A DNA stretch of 62,471 nt from Pseudomonas sp. (GCF_030684895.1 NZ_JAUXXP010000061.1:1-62471), one strand, 5' to 3'. Shown: positions 9,345 to 19,233, counted from the first letter of the stretch. Notes: generated from the letters alone by a model not told the origin. Translations and numbers: made by a program.

Positions 9345-9380
9345 AACGCACAAGGCCCGCAACTGCGGGCCTTGTGCGTT
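9345..9380. terminator. Strong hairpin between convergent genes
   Basis: A perfect 16-bp stem (AACGCACAAGGCCCGC and its complement) with a 4-nt AACT loop. It lies between the dehydrogenase stop and the 3' end of the small minus-strand gene, so it can act in both directions. There is no long U-run. Confidence 0.8.
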
Positions 9381-9384
9381 GTGG

Positions 9385-9618
9385 CTAATGCGGTGTTCCC
9401 GGCGGAGCAAACTCATCATCGGGATTAGCGCTCTGTTGCAGCCAGAGCAGGCGCATATGCAGTTGCGCGGCAAAGGCGCGGGCGGCTTGTTCCTGATGAA
9501 AGATCAGGCTGCGGCGGCCCATGCGCACTTGCCAACGTAGCTTGCCGCGCTGCACCAGCGACTCGATAACAATGCTCGGTGAACTCAAACGATCAATGCT
9601 CCTGAACGGGCTGAACAT
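9385..9618 (-). CDS. Hypothetical protein, 77 residues
   Basis: Basic, arginine/leucine-rich small protein with an N-terminal MFSPFRSIDRLSSPS and a polar proline-rich tail. No signal peptide, membrane segment or recognised domain. The start could be the ATG at 9618 or a TTG at 9639; neither has a clear ribosome-binding site. It is convergent with the dehydrogenase and about 77 bp downstream of the binding-protein gene start side. Coding status is moderately supported by position between a terminator and the next gene. Confidence 0.5.
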   Translation of the reverse strand: MFSPFRSIDRLSSPSIVIESLVQRGKLRWQVRMGRRSLIFHQEQAARAFAAQLHMRLLWLQQSANPDDEFAPPGTPH

Positions 9619-9694
9619 GTCGACAATGGCCAACACCAATATGGCCTAAGCATTAGCCCCTGCGGAAAACTTGGCAAGCGCAGGAACGGGGGAT

Positions 9695-10444
9695 TCAGTT
9701 GCTGTACTGGTAGATGATCGGAGCAAAAATGCCCGTGTCGTGGCCATTCTTCAGGCACTGATTGAACTGCTCAAGGAACCAGCCCATCTTCAGCGCTTTG
9801 GCAATGCCCATGTGCTTGCTGTCGCTCTTGAATGGCACCGGCAGAGTGCTGAAGGCATCGGGCTGCAAGCCTGGCCAGCTTTGCGCGAGCCTGCGGATAT
9901 CGACGCTGGAACCGAGCAGGATCGCATCGATGCGCTCGCGCTGCAGCATGCCCAGGCCGCTGCGGGTATCGTTGAAGCCGACGATGGTCAGGGTGCCGTT
10001 GGCCACAGCCTCGTCATACGCAGTGCCATAGCTGGTGCCGATGGTGGCGCCGATCAGTTTGTCTTTCAGGTCTGTGATGTTCTGGTAGGCAAACTCGCGG
10101 CCTTTCTGCACCACCAGCACGATATGTTCGGTGAAGATCGGCTCGGAAAAGTCGAACAGCGTCAGGCGTTCATCACTGATCGACAAACCGATCACGCCGC
10201 CTTCGCTGCGCTCGGCCATGGTGTAGGCGCGTTTCCACGGCATAAGCTGAATCTGGTAGGGCACCTGCATCTGATTCAGGCAGTGTTTGCTGATGTCCAC
10301 GACAATGCCCTTGGCCTCGCCATCCTCTTCAAAGTATTTGGGGAAGCCATCGTGTGCGCCAAACACCCGGAACACCTCGGCCTGGGCGCTTTGGACAAGC
10401 AGTAGAGCCAGTAACAGGATTAGCCGCAGAGGTGTAGCGGGCAT
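9695..10444 (-). CDS. Periplasmic amino-acid-type substrate-binding protein
   Basis: 249 residues with a clear signal peptide (LRLILLLALLLVQSAQA, cleavage near residue 22). The mature part fits the SBP_bac_3 fold: a start like VFRVFGAHDGFPKYFEED and the mid-domain VDISKHCLNQM. No permease or ATPase genes lie nearby, so it is either an orphan binding protein for a transporter elsewhere or a sensor-type periplasmic protein, as often seen in Pseudomonas. The ligand is unknown. Confidence 0.8.
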   Translation of the reverse strand: MPATPLRLILLLALLLVQSAQAEVFRVFGAHDGFPKYFEEDGEAKGIVVDISKHCLNQMQVPYQIQLMPWKRAYTMAERSEGGVIGLSISDERLTLFDFSEPIFTEHIVLVVQKGREFAYQNITDLKDKLIGATIGTSYGTAYDEAVANGTLTIVGFNDTRSGLGMLQRERIDAILLGSSVDIRRLAQSWPGLQPDAFSTLPVPFKSDSKHMGIAKALKMGWFLEQFNQCLKNGHDTGIFAPIIYQYSN

Positions 10445-10566
10445 GGCAGAACCTCAAATAGAGGCGAGAAAGTCTGTTCAGCTTAGCCACTCGGCGTTGT
10501 TAATCACTGCCAGATGCAGCAATTGCTGCAAACAACGCCGGGTTTTCTATGTGGTTAACCCCTGGC

Positions 10567-11949
10567 CTAGTAAACCCAAACCTCCACCCGACGGTTCTTG
10601 ATCCGCCCCTCATCGCCGCTGTTGGCAGCCACCGGCAGTTCATCGCCCAGGCCGATGATGTCGCGGAAGATCACGCCGCTCTTGTTCAGCTCGCGACGCA
10701 CGGCCATGGCGCGCAGCTTGGACAGCAGCTCGGCGCGGGCCGGGTCCGCCTTGGCATCGCCGAAGCCCACCAGCACCACCTTGTCGTGCAGCTTGTTCTG
10801 CTCGCGCAGGTAAGCCATCAGCCGGTTGAGGTCGCGCAGGGCCTTGTTGTCGAGGTTGGCACTGCCTTCCTGAAAGCGAAAGTTAACCGACAGACGCTGA
10901 GCGTTCTGCGCCAGAGCCTGGTAGTTCGCCGGCATTTGCGCGTTGGCGGGAATTTTTACCGCTTGCACGGTCTGCGCGATAAAACCGTTTTGATCAACAA
11001 TCGCCTGGCCGCGGACGCTGTGGGCGAACTGCACCAGTGCACGGCCCCAGGGGTTGCTCAAGTCCGGCTGGTTATAGAAGAACAGCCGGCGTGACAGTGG
11101 GTAATCCTCGGTGGCGATCAGGGTCAGGCTCGGCAGCATCGGTTGTGAGTCACCGGCGGCAATCGCCACAGCCTTGGCCTGGCGGATATAGGGCAAGCCG
11201 ATAAAGCCGATGCCGTTAGGGTCCTGACTGACAAAATCAGAGAGTTTTTCGCTGGATTCAAATCGCTTGGCACCAGGTGACAGGGCTTTGCCGTTGGCAC
11301 TGAGCACCAACTCCTTGAAGGTGTCGAAGGTGCCGGACTTGTCATCACGGGCGTACAGGGTGATGGCGCCGGCTGGTGCACCGAGTTGTGCCCAGTCGCT
11401 GATCTCGCCAGCAAATATCTGCGCCAGCTGCGCAGTGTTCAGCGCCGCGATTGGGTTGCTGGGGTGCAGGATGATAGCCAGGCCGTCGAGGGCGATGATC
11501 TGCTCGGCGCTGGCGCTTTTCAGGTCACCTAGGCTCAGCAGGCTGGTGGCTTCGCTGTCCTTGATCGGCCGGGACGAGGCGGCCAATTCGGCGCTGCCGT
11601 CGGCCAGTGAAGTAAAACCGGTGCCTGAACCGTGGGCCGCCACCTCAATGCTGACGCTGCTGCCATCGGCGGTTTTACCGGTGATCTTCTGCTCGTTTTC
11701 TGCGTTGCCTGCCTCAATGCGGATGGCGCTCAGCCCCTGTTCTTCGAATAGGCCTTTGACCAGTGCAGGGCCAAGCCGCGCACCAATGGTGTTGGAGCCC
11801 TGAATGCGCAGCACGCTGCTGTTATCGCTGGGGACGGGCAGGGCGGCGAACACCGACCAGGGCAGGGCGTAGCAGATGGAGCCAAGCAGCAGAAAGCTGG
11901 CGGTGCGAATCCAGGTATCACGGTCTGAGGCAGCGGAGGCGCGCGACAT
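10567..11949 (-). CDS. PstS-like phosphate-binding domain fused to an OmpA domain
   Basis: 460 residues. An N-terminal hydrophobic segment (about residues 16-35) looks like a signal peptide. Residues about 45-310 form a PstS-like/PBP_like_2 binding domain (LRIQGSNTIGARLGPALVKG, HGSGTGFTSL, SRPIKDSEA, YARDDKSGTFDTF). Residues about 345-460 form an OmpA C-terminal peptidoglycan-binding domain (FRFQEGSANLDNKAL ... RIKNRRVEVWV). The expected role is capture or sensing of phosphate or another anion by a wall-anchored periplasmic protein. No pst genes are adjacent, so involvement in uptake is uncertain. Confidence 0.85.
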   Translation of the reverse strand: MSRASAASDRDTWIRTASFLLLGSICYALPWSVFAALPVPSDNSSVLRIQGSNTIGARLGPALVKGLFEEQGLSAIRIEAGNAENEQKITGKTADGSSVSIEVAAHGSGTGFTSLADGSAELAASSRPIKDSEATSLLSLGDLKSASAEQIIALDGLAIILHPSNPIAALNTAQLAQIFAGEISDWAQLGAPAGAITLYARDDKSGTFDTFKELVLSANGKALSPGAKRFESSEKLSDFVSQDPNGIGFIGLPYIRQAKAVAIAAGDSQPMLPSLTLIATEDYPLSRRLFFYNQPDLSNPWGRALVQFAHSVRGQAIVDQNGFIAQTVQAVKIPANAQMPANYQALAQNAQRLSVNFRFQEGSANLDNKALRDLNRLMAYLREQNKLHDKVVLVGFGDAKADPARAELLSKLRAMAVRRELNKSGVIFRDIIGLGDELPVAANSGDEGRIKNRRVEVWVY

Positions 11950-11997
11950 GCGGCAAACACCTTATATGGGTGAGTGAAAGTGCCGCGACGATAAGAC

Positions 11998-12028
11998 AAA
12001 AAAGTGACTGCAATATGACAGTCACTTA
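11998..12028 (-). terminator. Terminator downstream of xthA
   Basis: On the minus strand a perfect 9-bp stem AAGTGACTG/CAGTCACTT with an 8-nt loop is followed directly by a run of seven T. It lies 26 bp after the xthA stop: a textbook intrinsic terminator. Confidence 0.85.
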
Positions 12029-12053
12029 ACTCTGTGAAGGCCCTGCTACAGGC

Positions 12054-12869
12054 CTACTGTGCCAGTTCCAGCCAGATCGGCGCGTGATCCGATGGTTTTT
12101 CCATGCCGCGCAGGTCGTAGTCGACACCGGCATCCTTGATCCGCGCCTGCAACGCCTGGGAGGCAAGAATCACGTCGATGCGCAGGCCGCGCTTGGGTTC
12201 GTCCTCGAAGCCGCGGCTGCGGTAATCGAACCAGCTGAAACGATCATTCACCGCTGGGTTGAGATGGCGGAAGCTGTCGACCAGGCCCCAGCTCTTCAGG
12301 GTGGCCAGCCACTCGCGCTCTTCTGGCAGGAAGCTGCATTTACCGGTTTTCAGCCAGCGCAGGCGATTGGGCTCACCAATGCCAATGTCACAATCTTCCG
12401 GTGAGATATTGATATCGCCCATCACCACCAGCGCCTGTTCGGGGCTGAACTGGCTGAGCAGCAGCTGTTGCAGGTCGGCATAGAAACGTTGCTTGGCCGG
12501 GAACTTGGTCGGGTGGTCGCGGCTTTCGCCTTGCGGGAAGTAGCCATTCATTACCGTGACCGGGTTGCCCTGGGCATCGGCGAAGGTGCCGTAGATAAAA
12601 CGCCGCTGCGCGTCTTCGGCATCGCCGGGAAAGCCCTTGTGCAGGCTCAACGGTTCCTGACGCGAGAGCAGGGCGACGCCGTAGTGGCCTTTCTGGCCGT
12701 GGTAATGCACGTGGTAGCCGAGCTGGCGGATATCCGCCTCGGGGAACTGCTCGTCGGCCACCTTGGTTTCCTGCAGACCGATCACATCCGGCTGGTGTTT
12801 CTCGATCAGTGCGGCCAGTTGATGGGGGCGTGCACGCAGGCCATTGATATTGAAGGAGACGATCTTCAT
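12054..12869 (-). CDS. xthA: Exodeoxyribonuclease III / AP endonuclease
   Basis: 271 residues, cytosolic DNA repair enzyme: cleaves 5' to abasic sites and has 3'-5' exonuclease and phosphatase activity. ExoIII-family motifs in order: [14 protein letters not shown] at the N terminus, GLQETK (metal-binding Glu), [16 protein letters not shown] (Asp/Asn of the active site), [23 protein letters not shown], and the C-terminal [10 protein letters not shown] with the catalytic Asp-His. Length matches E. coli XthA (268). Monocistronic with its own terminator. Confidence 0.95.
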   Translation of the reverse strand: MKIVSFNINGLRARPHQLAALIEKHQPDVIGLQETKVADEQFPEADIRQLGYHVHYHGQKGHYGVALLSRQEPLSLHKGFPGDAEDAQRRFIYGTFADAQGNPVTVMNGYFPQGESRDHPTKFPAKQRFYADLQQLLLSQFSPEQALVVMGDINISPEDCDIGIGEPNRLRWLKTGKCSFLPEEREWLATLKSWGLVDSFRHLNPAVNDRFSWFDYRSRGFEDEPKRGLRIDVILASQALQARIKDAGVDYDLRGMEKPSDHAPIWLELAQ

Positions 12870-13012
12870 GGGCGGCAGTCCTGGCTGTGGCTCTGGAAAG
12901 CTCGCGATGCTAGCCCATTAGCGACCCTGCCGGCCAGCCTGTGGCGGTGCTGGGTGCGCGGTGCTAACGTGGCTGCAGGCCCAGTAAATCAAGAACAACA
13001 GAGGTCAAGCAG

Positions 13013-13654
13013 ATGCCCAACAGTCTCGCCGAAGTACGCATGCTCGATGGCGGCTATGCCCGCGAAGCACGCTCGCTGCTGTACCACGCCTACCGCCACG
13101 ACCCCACCTTCGCCTACCTGTTTGAAGCCGAGCGTCCCGGCTATGACCAGCGTGTGCGCGCCACCGTGCGCGAGCTGGTGCAGCAGCACTTTAATGAGGA
13201 CCTGCCGGCGATTGGCCTGCTGATCGACGACCGCCTGATCGGCATGGCGCTGATCGCACCGCCGCAGCGGCGCATGGACATCACCGAAAGTTGGGGCTGG
13301 CGCATGCGCATGCTGCTGACCGCGGGTTTCCGTTGCACCAAGCGCTATCTGGAATACCACGATGCAGTGATCGCCTGCCTGCCGCCGGGGCCGTACCACG
13401 TTCTGCCGCTGCTCGGTATTCACCCAGAATACCAGGGCAAGCACCTCGGCGAGCAATTGCTGGAGGCGCTGCACAATTGGTGCGCCGAAGACGCCAGTTC
13501 CCAAGGCGTGGTGCTCGATACCGGCAATGGACATTACCTGGATTTCTATAAGCGTCAGGGCTACGAGGAAATCGGCGAAGTGGCCATTGGCCCGATTATC
13601 GAGCACGTGTTTTTCCATCCCAGCCCGCAAGTGGCAATCAAGGCCAGCGCCTGA
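13013..13654 (+). CDS. GNAT-family N-acetyltransferase
   Basis: 213 residues, soluble. The acetyl-CoA-binding motif A is seen as LLGIHPEYQGKHLGEQLLEAL near residue 130, followed by LDTGNGHYLDFYKRQGYEEIGE near 170, typical of GNAT. The acceptor substrate is unknown. It is monocistronic: divergent from xthA across 143 bp and followed by a hairpin. Confidence 0.88.
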   Translation: MPNSLAEVRMLDGGYAREARSLLYHAYRHDPTFAYLFEAERPGYDQRVRATVRELVQQHFNEDLPAIGLLIDDRLIGMALIAPPQRRMDITESWGWRMRMLLTAGFRCTKRYLEYHDAVIACLPPGPYHVLPLLGIHPEYQGKHLGEQLLEALHNWCAEDASSQGVVLDTGNGHYLDFYKRQGYEEIGEVAIGPIIEHVFFHPSPQVAIKASA

Positions 13655-13662
13655 GAATGGCC

Positions 13663-13692
13663 GACTCGGTGTGTCTGCCGACACATCGAGTC
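13663..13692 (+). terminator. Hairpin after the GNAT gene
   Basis: 13-bp stem GACTCGGTGTGTC/GACACATCGAGTC with one mismatch and a 4-nt loop, 9 bp after the stop codon. No strong U-run, so termination is probable, not certain. Confidence 0.6.
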
Positions 13693-13753
13693 GCAACTAT
13701 TTGCCCGCACTGCTGCTCTAAGTCGGCCCTGAGCTCGTGCTAGCATCGCCCCC

Positions 13754-15481
13754 ATGTCTGTTTTACCCAACCTTCTCACCGGGCTTTGCCTGCTTTTGCT
13801 GAGTGCTGCGGCCCTGGCCGAAGCACAGCTGCGCGTGCGGGTTGAGCCGGCCAATAGCGCGCTGAAAAGCAATATTGAAGGCTATATCGGCAGCCTGGGC
13901 GAGCGCGATGCCGAGGCCCTGCAGCGTTATCGTCGGGTGGCCGAGAACCAGGCGGAAAAAGCCGCTCAGGCGCTGGGCTACTACCAGGCGCAGATCACCA
14001 CCGAAGTCAGCGAGGGCACGACACCGCGCCTGACCCTGCGTATTCAGCCCGGTGAGCCGGTGCGTCTGCGTGATGTGCTGGTACGCGTCGAAGGGCCTGC
14101 CGCGCAGCTGCGCGCCTTCCGCACCCCCAATGACCCGCAGCTGCGTAGCGGGGCGCCGCTTAACCACGGGCGTTACGAGGCGGCCAAGCGCGAGATTCAG
14201 AATCAGGCCTCGCGCTATGGCTTCTTCGCCGGGCGCTTTAGCAGTCAGCGCCTGACGATTGACCCCGATGCCGGGATTGCCGATATCGAACTGATCTATC
14301 TCAGCGGGCCGCGCTATCAACTGGGCGCAGTGAGCTTTGTCGGCGATGCGCCGTTCGATGAGCAGCTGCTGCAGCGCATGGTGCCGTTCCCGGCCGATAG
14401 CCCTTATGACTCGGCGCTGATTGCCGAGCTGTATCAGGCGCTGCGCTCCAGCGGTTATTTCGAGTCGGTGCAGGTGGATGCCAACCCTGGCAGCGCTGCG
14501 GGCGAGCAGATCCCGGTGCAGGTTCAGCTGCAGGCACGCAAGCCGCGCAGCATGGGCCTGGGGCTGGGGTTCTCTACCGACGTGGGTCCGCGTGGCCGGG
14601 CTAATTGGACGCGGCACTGGGCTAACCCGCAAGGGCACAGTTATGGGGCGGAGTTGGAGCTGTCGGCGCCGCGGCAGAATGTCGGGCTGTGGTATGACGT
14701 GCCGCTCGACCCACCGCTGACCGACAAGCTGCGCGTGGCCGGCGGTTACCAGGCCGAAGACCTGGCTAATACCGATAGCAGCAGCCGCCTGCTGACCTTC
14801 GGCCCGGAATGGCACAGCAAGCTCGACAGCGGCTGGCAGCGCGTGCTCTCGCTAAAGTGGCGGCACGAACAGTACGACCTCGGTGATGACGCCGGCACCA
14901 GCACGCTGCTGATGCCGGGCCTGAGTTATTCCTACCTGCACAGTGACAACCAGATCGACCCCAACCACGGCTATCGCCTGCAGCTGGATCTGTCTGGCGC
15001 GGCCAAGGGGCTGTTGTCCGATGCCAATGTGCTGCATGGCAATATCCAGCTCAAAGGCCTGACCACTGTATTTAACCGCCATCGACTGCTCGGCCGGGTG
15101 CAAGTGGGCGGCACTGAGTCCGACGGCTTTGCCAAGGTGCCGCCATCGCTGCGTTTCTTTGCCGGGGGCGACCAGAGTGTGCGCGGTTATGACTACCAGA
15201 GCCTGTCGCCGGAGAACCGTGCCGGCGACAAGATCGGCGGGCGCTATCTGTTTACCAGCAGCCTGGAATACCAATACAGCCTGACCGAGCGCTGGCGCCT
15301 GGCGAGCTTTTTCGATCAGGGCAATACCTTCGACTCGCTGCAGATTCCCTCGCTAAAAAGCACGGTGGGCGTTGGCGTGCGCTGGGTGTCGCCGCTGGGG
15401 CCGTTGCGCCTCGATCTGGCGCATCCACTGGACGATCAGGGCGGTGTGCGCCTGCATTTCTCCATGGGGCCGGAACTGTGA
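13754..15481 (+). CDS. tamA: Translocation and assembly module outer-membrane protein TamA
   Basis: 575 residues. Signal peptide LLTGLCLLLLSAAALA (cleavage near residue 23), then POTRA domains over about residues 25-270 (e.g. GEPVRLRDVLVRVEGP, GPRYQLGAVSFVGDAPFDEQLLQ), then an Omp85-type 16-strand barrel. The conserved barrel element FFAGGDQSVRGYDYQSLSP is the VRGY/F motif of this superfamily, and the chain ends in LHFSMGPEL. Together with TamB it helps insert proteins, and possibly lipids, into the outer membrane. The stop overlaps the tamB start by 4 bp, implying translational coupling. Confidence 0.94.
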   Translation: MSVLPNLLTGLCLLLLSAAALAEAQLRVRVEPANSALKSNIEGYIGSLGERDAEALQRYRRVAENQAEKAAQALGYYQAQITTEVSEGTTPRLTLRIQPGEPVRLRDVLVRVEGPAAQLRAFRTPNDPQLRSGAPLNHGRYEAAKREIQNQASRYGFFAGRFSSQRLTIDPDAGIADIELIYLSGPRYQLGAVSFVGDAPFDEQLLQRMVPFPADSPYDSALIAELYQALRSSGYFESVQVDANPGSAAGEQIPVQVQLQARKPRSMGLGLGFSTDVGPRGRANWTRHWANPQGHSYGAELELSAPRQNVGLWYDVPLDPPLTDKLRVAGGYQAEDLANTDSSSRLLTFGPEWHSKLDSGWQRVLSLKWRHEQYDLGDDAGTSTLLMPGLSYSYLHSDNQIDPNHGYRLQLDLSGAAKGLLSDANVLHGNIQLKGLTTVFNRHRLLGRVQVGGTESDGFAKVPPSLRFFAGGDQSVRGYDYQSLSPENRAGDKIGGRYLFTSSLEYQYSLTERWRLASFFDQGNTFDSLQIPSLKSTVGVGVRWVSPLGPLRLDLAHPLDDQGGVRLHFSMGPEL

Positions 15482-18400
15482 AGCGCGGGCTACGTTATGG
15501 GCTGTTCGGTCTGCTGGGGCTGCTGCTGGTGCTGGTGCTGGCCATCAGTCTGAGCCTGTTATTGGGCACCCAGGCTGGTAGCCGCTGGTTATTGGCGCAG
15601 GTGCCGGGCTTGCAGGTGGACGATTTCAATGGCCGCCTGGGCGGTAGCTGGAGCGCGACACAGCTGCGTTGGCGGCAGGGCGATGACAGCGTGCAGGTGA
15701 TGGCGCCTCGCCTGGAGTGGTCGCCTGTATGTCTGCTGCGCCTGACGCTGTGTATCGAACAGCTGCACAGCGGGCCGATCAGCCTGGTGTTCCCGAATGA
15801 TCAGCAGCCCAGCAGCGAGCCGTTCAGCCTGCCGGACCTGAGCCTGCCGTTGGCACTGCAACTTGGGCAGGTGCAGATCGACAGCCTGCAGCTCAATGGC
15901 GTTGAACAGTTGCAAGGGCTACAGCTGGCCGCGCGCTGGACTGCGCAGGGCATTCAGATCGCTAACCTCAGCCTGCGCACTGCTGACCTGCAGCTGACAC
16001 TGCAGGGCCAGCTGCAAACCTCTGGCAACTGGCCGCTGCAACTGAGCGGGCAACTGCAATTGCCGGCGCCCGAGCAGCAGGCCTGGCCGGTGGCGCTGCA
16101 GCTCAAGGGTGAACTGCGCGAGCGCGTGCAACTGACAGCCAATAGCAGCGGCTATCTGCAAGGTGAGCTGACGGGCTGGCTGCAGCCATTGGCAGAGCAT
16201 CTGCCGGCACAACTGCGCTTGCAGGTCGCCACCTTCAAGGCCAGCACCGAACTGCCCGATACCTTGAGTCTTGAGCAGGTTGAGCTAAATGCCCAGGGCG
16301 ATCTGCAGGATGGCTATCAGGTCGCCGGCAGTGCCAGCCTGCCGGCAGCTGAAGGACCGATTGCCTTGGCGCTGGCGGGTTTGCTTAAGGCTGACGGCGC
16401 TGCGATCAGCAACTTAAGCCTGACCGCCGAACCTGAGCAGCAGGTACAGATCAGCGGCGAGCTGAACTGGCAGCAGGGCCTGAGCCTGGATAGCCGCTTC
16501 AACTGGCAGAATTTCCCCTGGCAGCGTCTGTATCCGCTGGCAGAACCAGCGCCTGTGGCATTACAGGTGCTCAATGGTGAGCTGGCTTATCAGGATGGCA
16601 ATTACCTTGGCCATTTCGCCGCCGAGCTGGATGGCCCGGCCGGCGCCTTCAGCCTGCAAAGCCCGCTGAGTGGTGATCTGCAGAAACTGTATCTGCCCGA
16701 GTTGCGCCTGCAAGCCGGCCAAGGCCGCGCCGAAGGCCAGGTCAGCCTGGGTTTTGCCGAGCAGCTGAGCTGGGATGTGCGGCTGCAGTTGAGTCAGCTT
16801 GACCCGGCCTACTGGCTGGCCGAGCTGCCTGGCACACTGGCCGGCCCGTTAAACAGCTCCGGCAGCCTGATCAATCAGCAGCTCAAGCTGAATGCCGATA
16901 TCGACCTCGCTGGTCGCCTGCGCGGCCAGCCAGCCAAGGTGCTGGCAAAGTTTGCCGGCGGGTTGGAACAGGGCGAGTTGAGTGCCCTGGATATCCGCCT
17001 GGGTGATAACCGCATCAGCGGCCAAGCGGTGCTGCGTCAACAGCTGAGCGGTCAGTTGCTGTTGGCAATGCCGCGTCTGGGTCAGCTCTGGCCGGGCTTG
17101 CAGGGCCAACTCAATGGCCAGCTGGATTTGGCTGGGAGTCTGCAAGCGCCCCAGGGCCAGTTGCAGCTGCAGGGTCAGCGCCTGGCTTTTGACGACCAGC
17201 GCCTGCAACAGCTCAAGCTCGATGCCAGCCTGAACAGTGCCCAGCGTGGCCGAATCACCCTGGAGGCATTGGGTATTCAGCTGGGTGAAACCGAGTTAGG
17301 GCGCCTGGATGTCAATGCCGCCGGTGACCAACAGCAACAAAGCCTTGAGCTGCAGCTGCAAGGCCCCCTGCTACAAAGTCAGCTGGCCCTGGCCGGTAAG
17401 TTGGACAAGGGCAACTGGCGCGGCAGCCTGAGCCGTGGCGAAGTGCAAAGCGGTGGCCAGGATTGGCGCCTGCAGCAGCCGGCCACGCTGGTGCGGCTGG
17501 CCAATGGGCAGCTCAGCCTGGGCGCGCATTGCTGGCGTTCTGGCGAGGCCAGCCTGTGCGGTGCAGAACAGCGCCTGCTGCCGCAGCCCAAGCTGAACTA
17601 CCAGCTAAGCAACTTCCCCATGGATAGCCTGGCGCAGTGGTGGCCCAAGGACTTCGCCTGGCAAGGCCAGCTCAATGGCCGGCTGCAGCTGGATCTGCCG
17701 GCCAGCGGGCCGAATGGCAGCCTGGAGTTGGATGCCGGCAGCGGTATCTGGCGTATTCGTGATCAACAACAGTGGTTGGACTTTGCTTACGACAGCCTGC
17801 GCCTGAGCGCGCAATTGCTTCCACAACGCATCGACAGCCTGCTGGAGTTGCGTGGCCCGGCTATCGGCGAGCTGTCGCTGCAGGCCCAGCTTGATCCGCG
17901 CCCGGCGAGCAAGCCGCTGTCCGGCAGCTTCCGCCTCAACGGCCTGGACCTGGCGCTGGCGCGCCCGTTTGTGCCGATGGTCGAGCATATCGCCGGGCAA
18001 CTGAATGGCGCGGGCACCTTGTCAGGCGGTCTGCTGGCCCCGCAGATCAACGGCAACCTGCGCGTGGTCAATGGCGAAGTAAGCGGCGGCGAACTGCCGA
18101 TGAATATCGAGCAGCTGCAACTGCAGGCGCAGATCGCAGGTGAGCGACTGCAGCTGGAGGGTGCTTGGCGCAGTGGCGAACAAGGTCAGGGCAGCCTGAA
18201 TGGCGAGCTGAGCTGGGCCGATGGACTGCTGGCGGACATGCAGCTGCGCGGCAGCCGGCTGCCAGTGATGCTGGAGCCCTACGCCGCACTGGAGGTCGCG
18301 CCGGATCTACGTTTGCGCTTGCATGATGAGCAGCTGTCGCTGGCCGGCAAGGTGCTGATTCCCAGCGGCAAGATTGAAGTGCGCGAACTGCCGCCCTCAA

Positions 18401-19152
18401 CCGTGCAGGTTTCCAGCGATGCTCGGGTGGTGGGCCGCGACAGCACGCCGCAGCAGGCCACGGCAATTGCCATGGATATTGATGTTGAGGTCGGCCAACA
18501 GCGCCTGACTTTCAGCGGCTTTGGCCTGGAGGCCGAGCTGCTTGGCCGCGTGCATATCGGTAATGATCTGGACACCCGTGGCGAGCTAAGCCTGAACAAG
18601 GGCCGTTTCCGCGCGTACGGCCAGCGCCTGAATGTGCGCCGCGCGCGTCTGCTGTTCGCCGGGCCGATTGATCAGCCGTTTCTCGATATCGAAGCGGTGC
18701 GTCAGGTCGATGACGTAACGGCCGGCCTGCGCCTCAGTGGCAATGCCGCGCAACCGACCAGTACGGTGTTTTCCGAACCGGCCATGAGCCAGGAGCAGGC
18801 GCTGTCCTACCTGGTTATGGGCCGGCCGTTGGGGCAGGGCGGCGGTGACAACAATATGCTGGCGCAGGCAGCTCTGGCCCTGGGCATGGCCGGCAGTGCG
18901 CCGCTGGTCAATAGCCTGGCGCAGGGCCTGGGCATCAGTGATTTCCAGCTCGACACCCAAGGCTCGGGAGTGACCACCAGTGTGGTGGCCAGCGGCAACC
19001 TGTCCGAGCGTCTGAGCCTGCGTTACGGCGTGGGGGTGTTTGAGCCGGCGAATACCATCGCGCTGCGCTACGAACTGAGCCGCAAGCTCTATCTCGAGGC
19101 TGCGAGCGGGTTGGCCAGTTCTCTGGATTTATTCTATCGGCGCGATTTCTAG
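15478..19152 (+). CDS. tamB: Translocation and assembly module inner-membrane protein TamB
   Basis: 1224 residues, AsmA-like/TamB family. It begins with GTG in a GTGA overlap with tamA. An N-terminal membrane anchor (about residues 6-27, LFGLLGLLLVLVLAISLSLL) precedes a very long periplasmic beta-taco region rich in Leu-Gln repeats. The C-terminal DUF490/TamB domain is recognisable from SGNAAQPTSTVFSEPAMSQE to the end, finishing in DLFYRRDF. It spans the periplasm and contacts TamA, serving outer-membrane assembly and lipid transport. The strong Gln/Leu bias (QLQLQGQ-like) is a compositional feature of Pseudomonas TamB. Confidence 0.94.
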   Translation: MKRGLRYGLFGLLGLLLVLVLAISLSLLLGTQAGSRWLLAQVPGLQVDDFNGRLGGSWSATQLRWRQGDDSVQVMAPRLEWSPVCLLRLTLCIEQLHSGPISLVFPNDQQPSSEPFSLPDLSLPLALQLGQVQIDSLQLNGVEQLQGLQLAARWTAQGIQIANLSLRTADLQLTLQGQLQTSGNWPLQLSGQLQLPAPEQQAWPVALQLKGELRERVQLTANSSGYLQGELTGWLQPLAEHLPAQLRLQVATFKASTELPDTLSLEQVELNAQGDLQDGYQVAGSASLPAAEGPIALALAGLLKADGAAISNLSLTAEPEQQVQISGELNWQQGLSLDSRFNWQNFPWQRLYPLAEPAPVALQVLNGELAYQDGNYLGHFAAELDGPAGAFSLQSPLSGDLQKLYLPELRLQAGQGRAEGQVSLGFAEQLSWDVRLQLSQLDPAYWLAELPGTLAGPLNSSGSLINQQLKLNADIDLAGRLRGQPAKVLAKFAGGLEQGELSALDIRLGDNRISGQAVLRQQLSGQLLLAMPRLGQLWPGLQGQLNGQLDLAGSLQAPQGQLQLQGQRLAFDDQRLQQLKLDASLNSAQRGRITLEALGIQLGETELGRLDVNAAGDQQQQSLELQLQGPLLQSQLALAGKLDKGNWRGSLSRGEVQSGGQDWRLQQPATLVRLANGQLSLGAHCWRSGEASLCGAEQRLLPQPKLNYQLSNFPMDSLAQWWPKDFAWQGQLNGRLQLDLPASGPNGSLELDAGSGIWRIRDQQQWLDFAYDSLRLSAQLLPQRIDSLLELRGPAIGELSLQAQLDPRPASKPLSGSFRLNGLDLALARPFVPMVEHIAGQLNGAGTLSGGLLAPQINGNLRVVNGEVSGGELPMNIEQLQLQAQIAGERLQLEGAWRSGEQGQGSLNGELSWADGLLADMQLRGSRLPVMLEPYAALEVAPDLRLRLHDEQLSLAGKVLIPSGKIEVRELPPSTVQVSSDARVVGRDSTPQQATAIAMDIDVEVGQQRLTFSGFGLEAELLGRVHIGNDLDTRGELSLNKGRFRAYGQRLNVRRARLLFAGPIDQPFLDIEAVRQVDDVTAGLRLSGNAAQPTSTVFSEPAMSQEQALSYLVMGRPLGQGGGDNNMLAQAALALGMAGSAPLVNSLAQGLGISDFQLDTQGSGVTTSVVASGNLSERLSLRYGVGVFEPANTIALRYELSRKLYLEAASGLASSLDLFYRRDF

Positions 19153-19214
19153 GCCATGTTTCTGCGGGGTGAGGCTGGATTAGCCCAGTTAATTCGCGTT
19201 TAAATTGCGCCCCT

Positions 19215-19233
19215 CGCTCAAAACGTCTGAGCG
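19215..19233 (+). terminator. Weak hairpin after tamB
   Basis: CGCTCA/TGAGCG 6-bp stem with a 7-nt loop, followed by TTGAAAT. A weak candidate terminator 62 bp after tamB. The remainder of the tamB-alsT gap (to 19446) shows no gene or other clear element. Confidence 0.35.
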
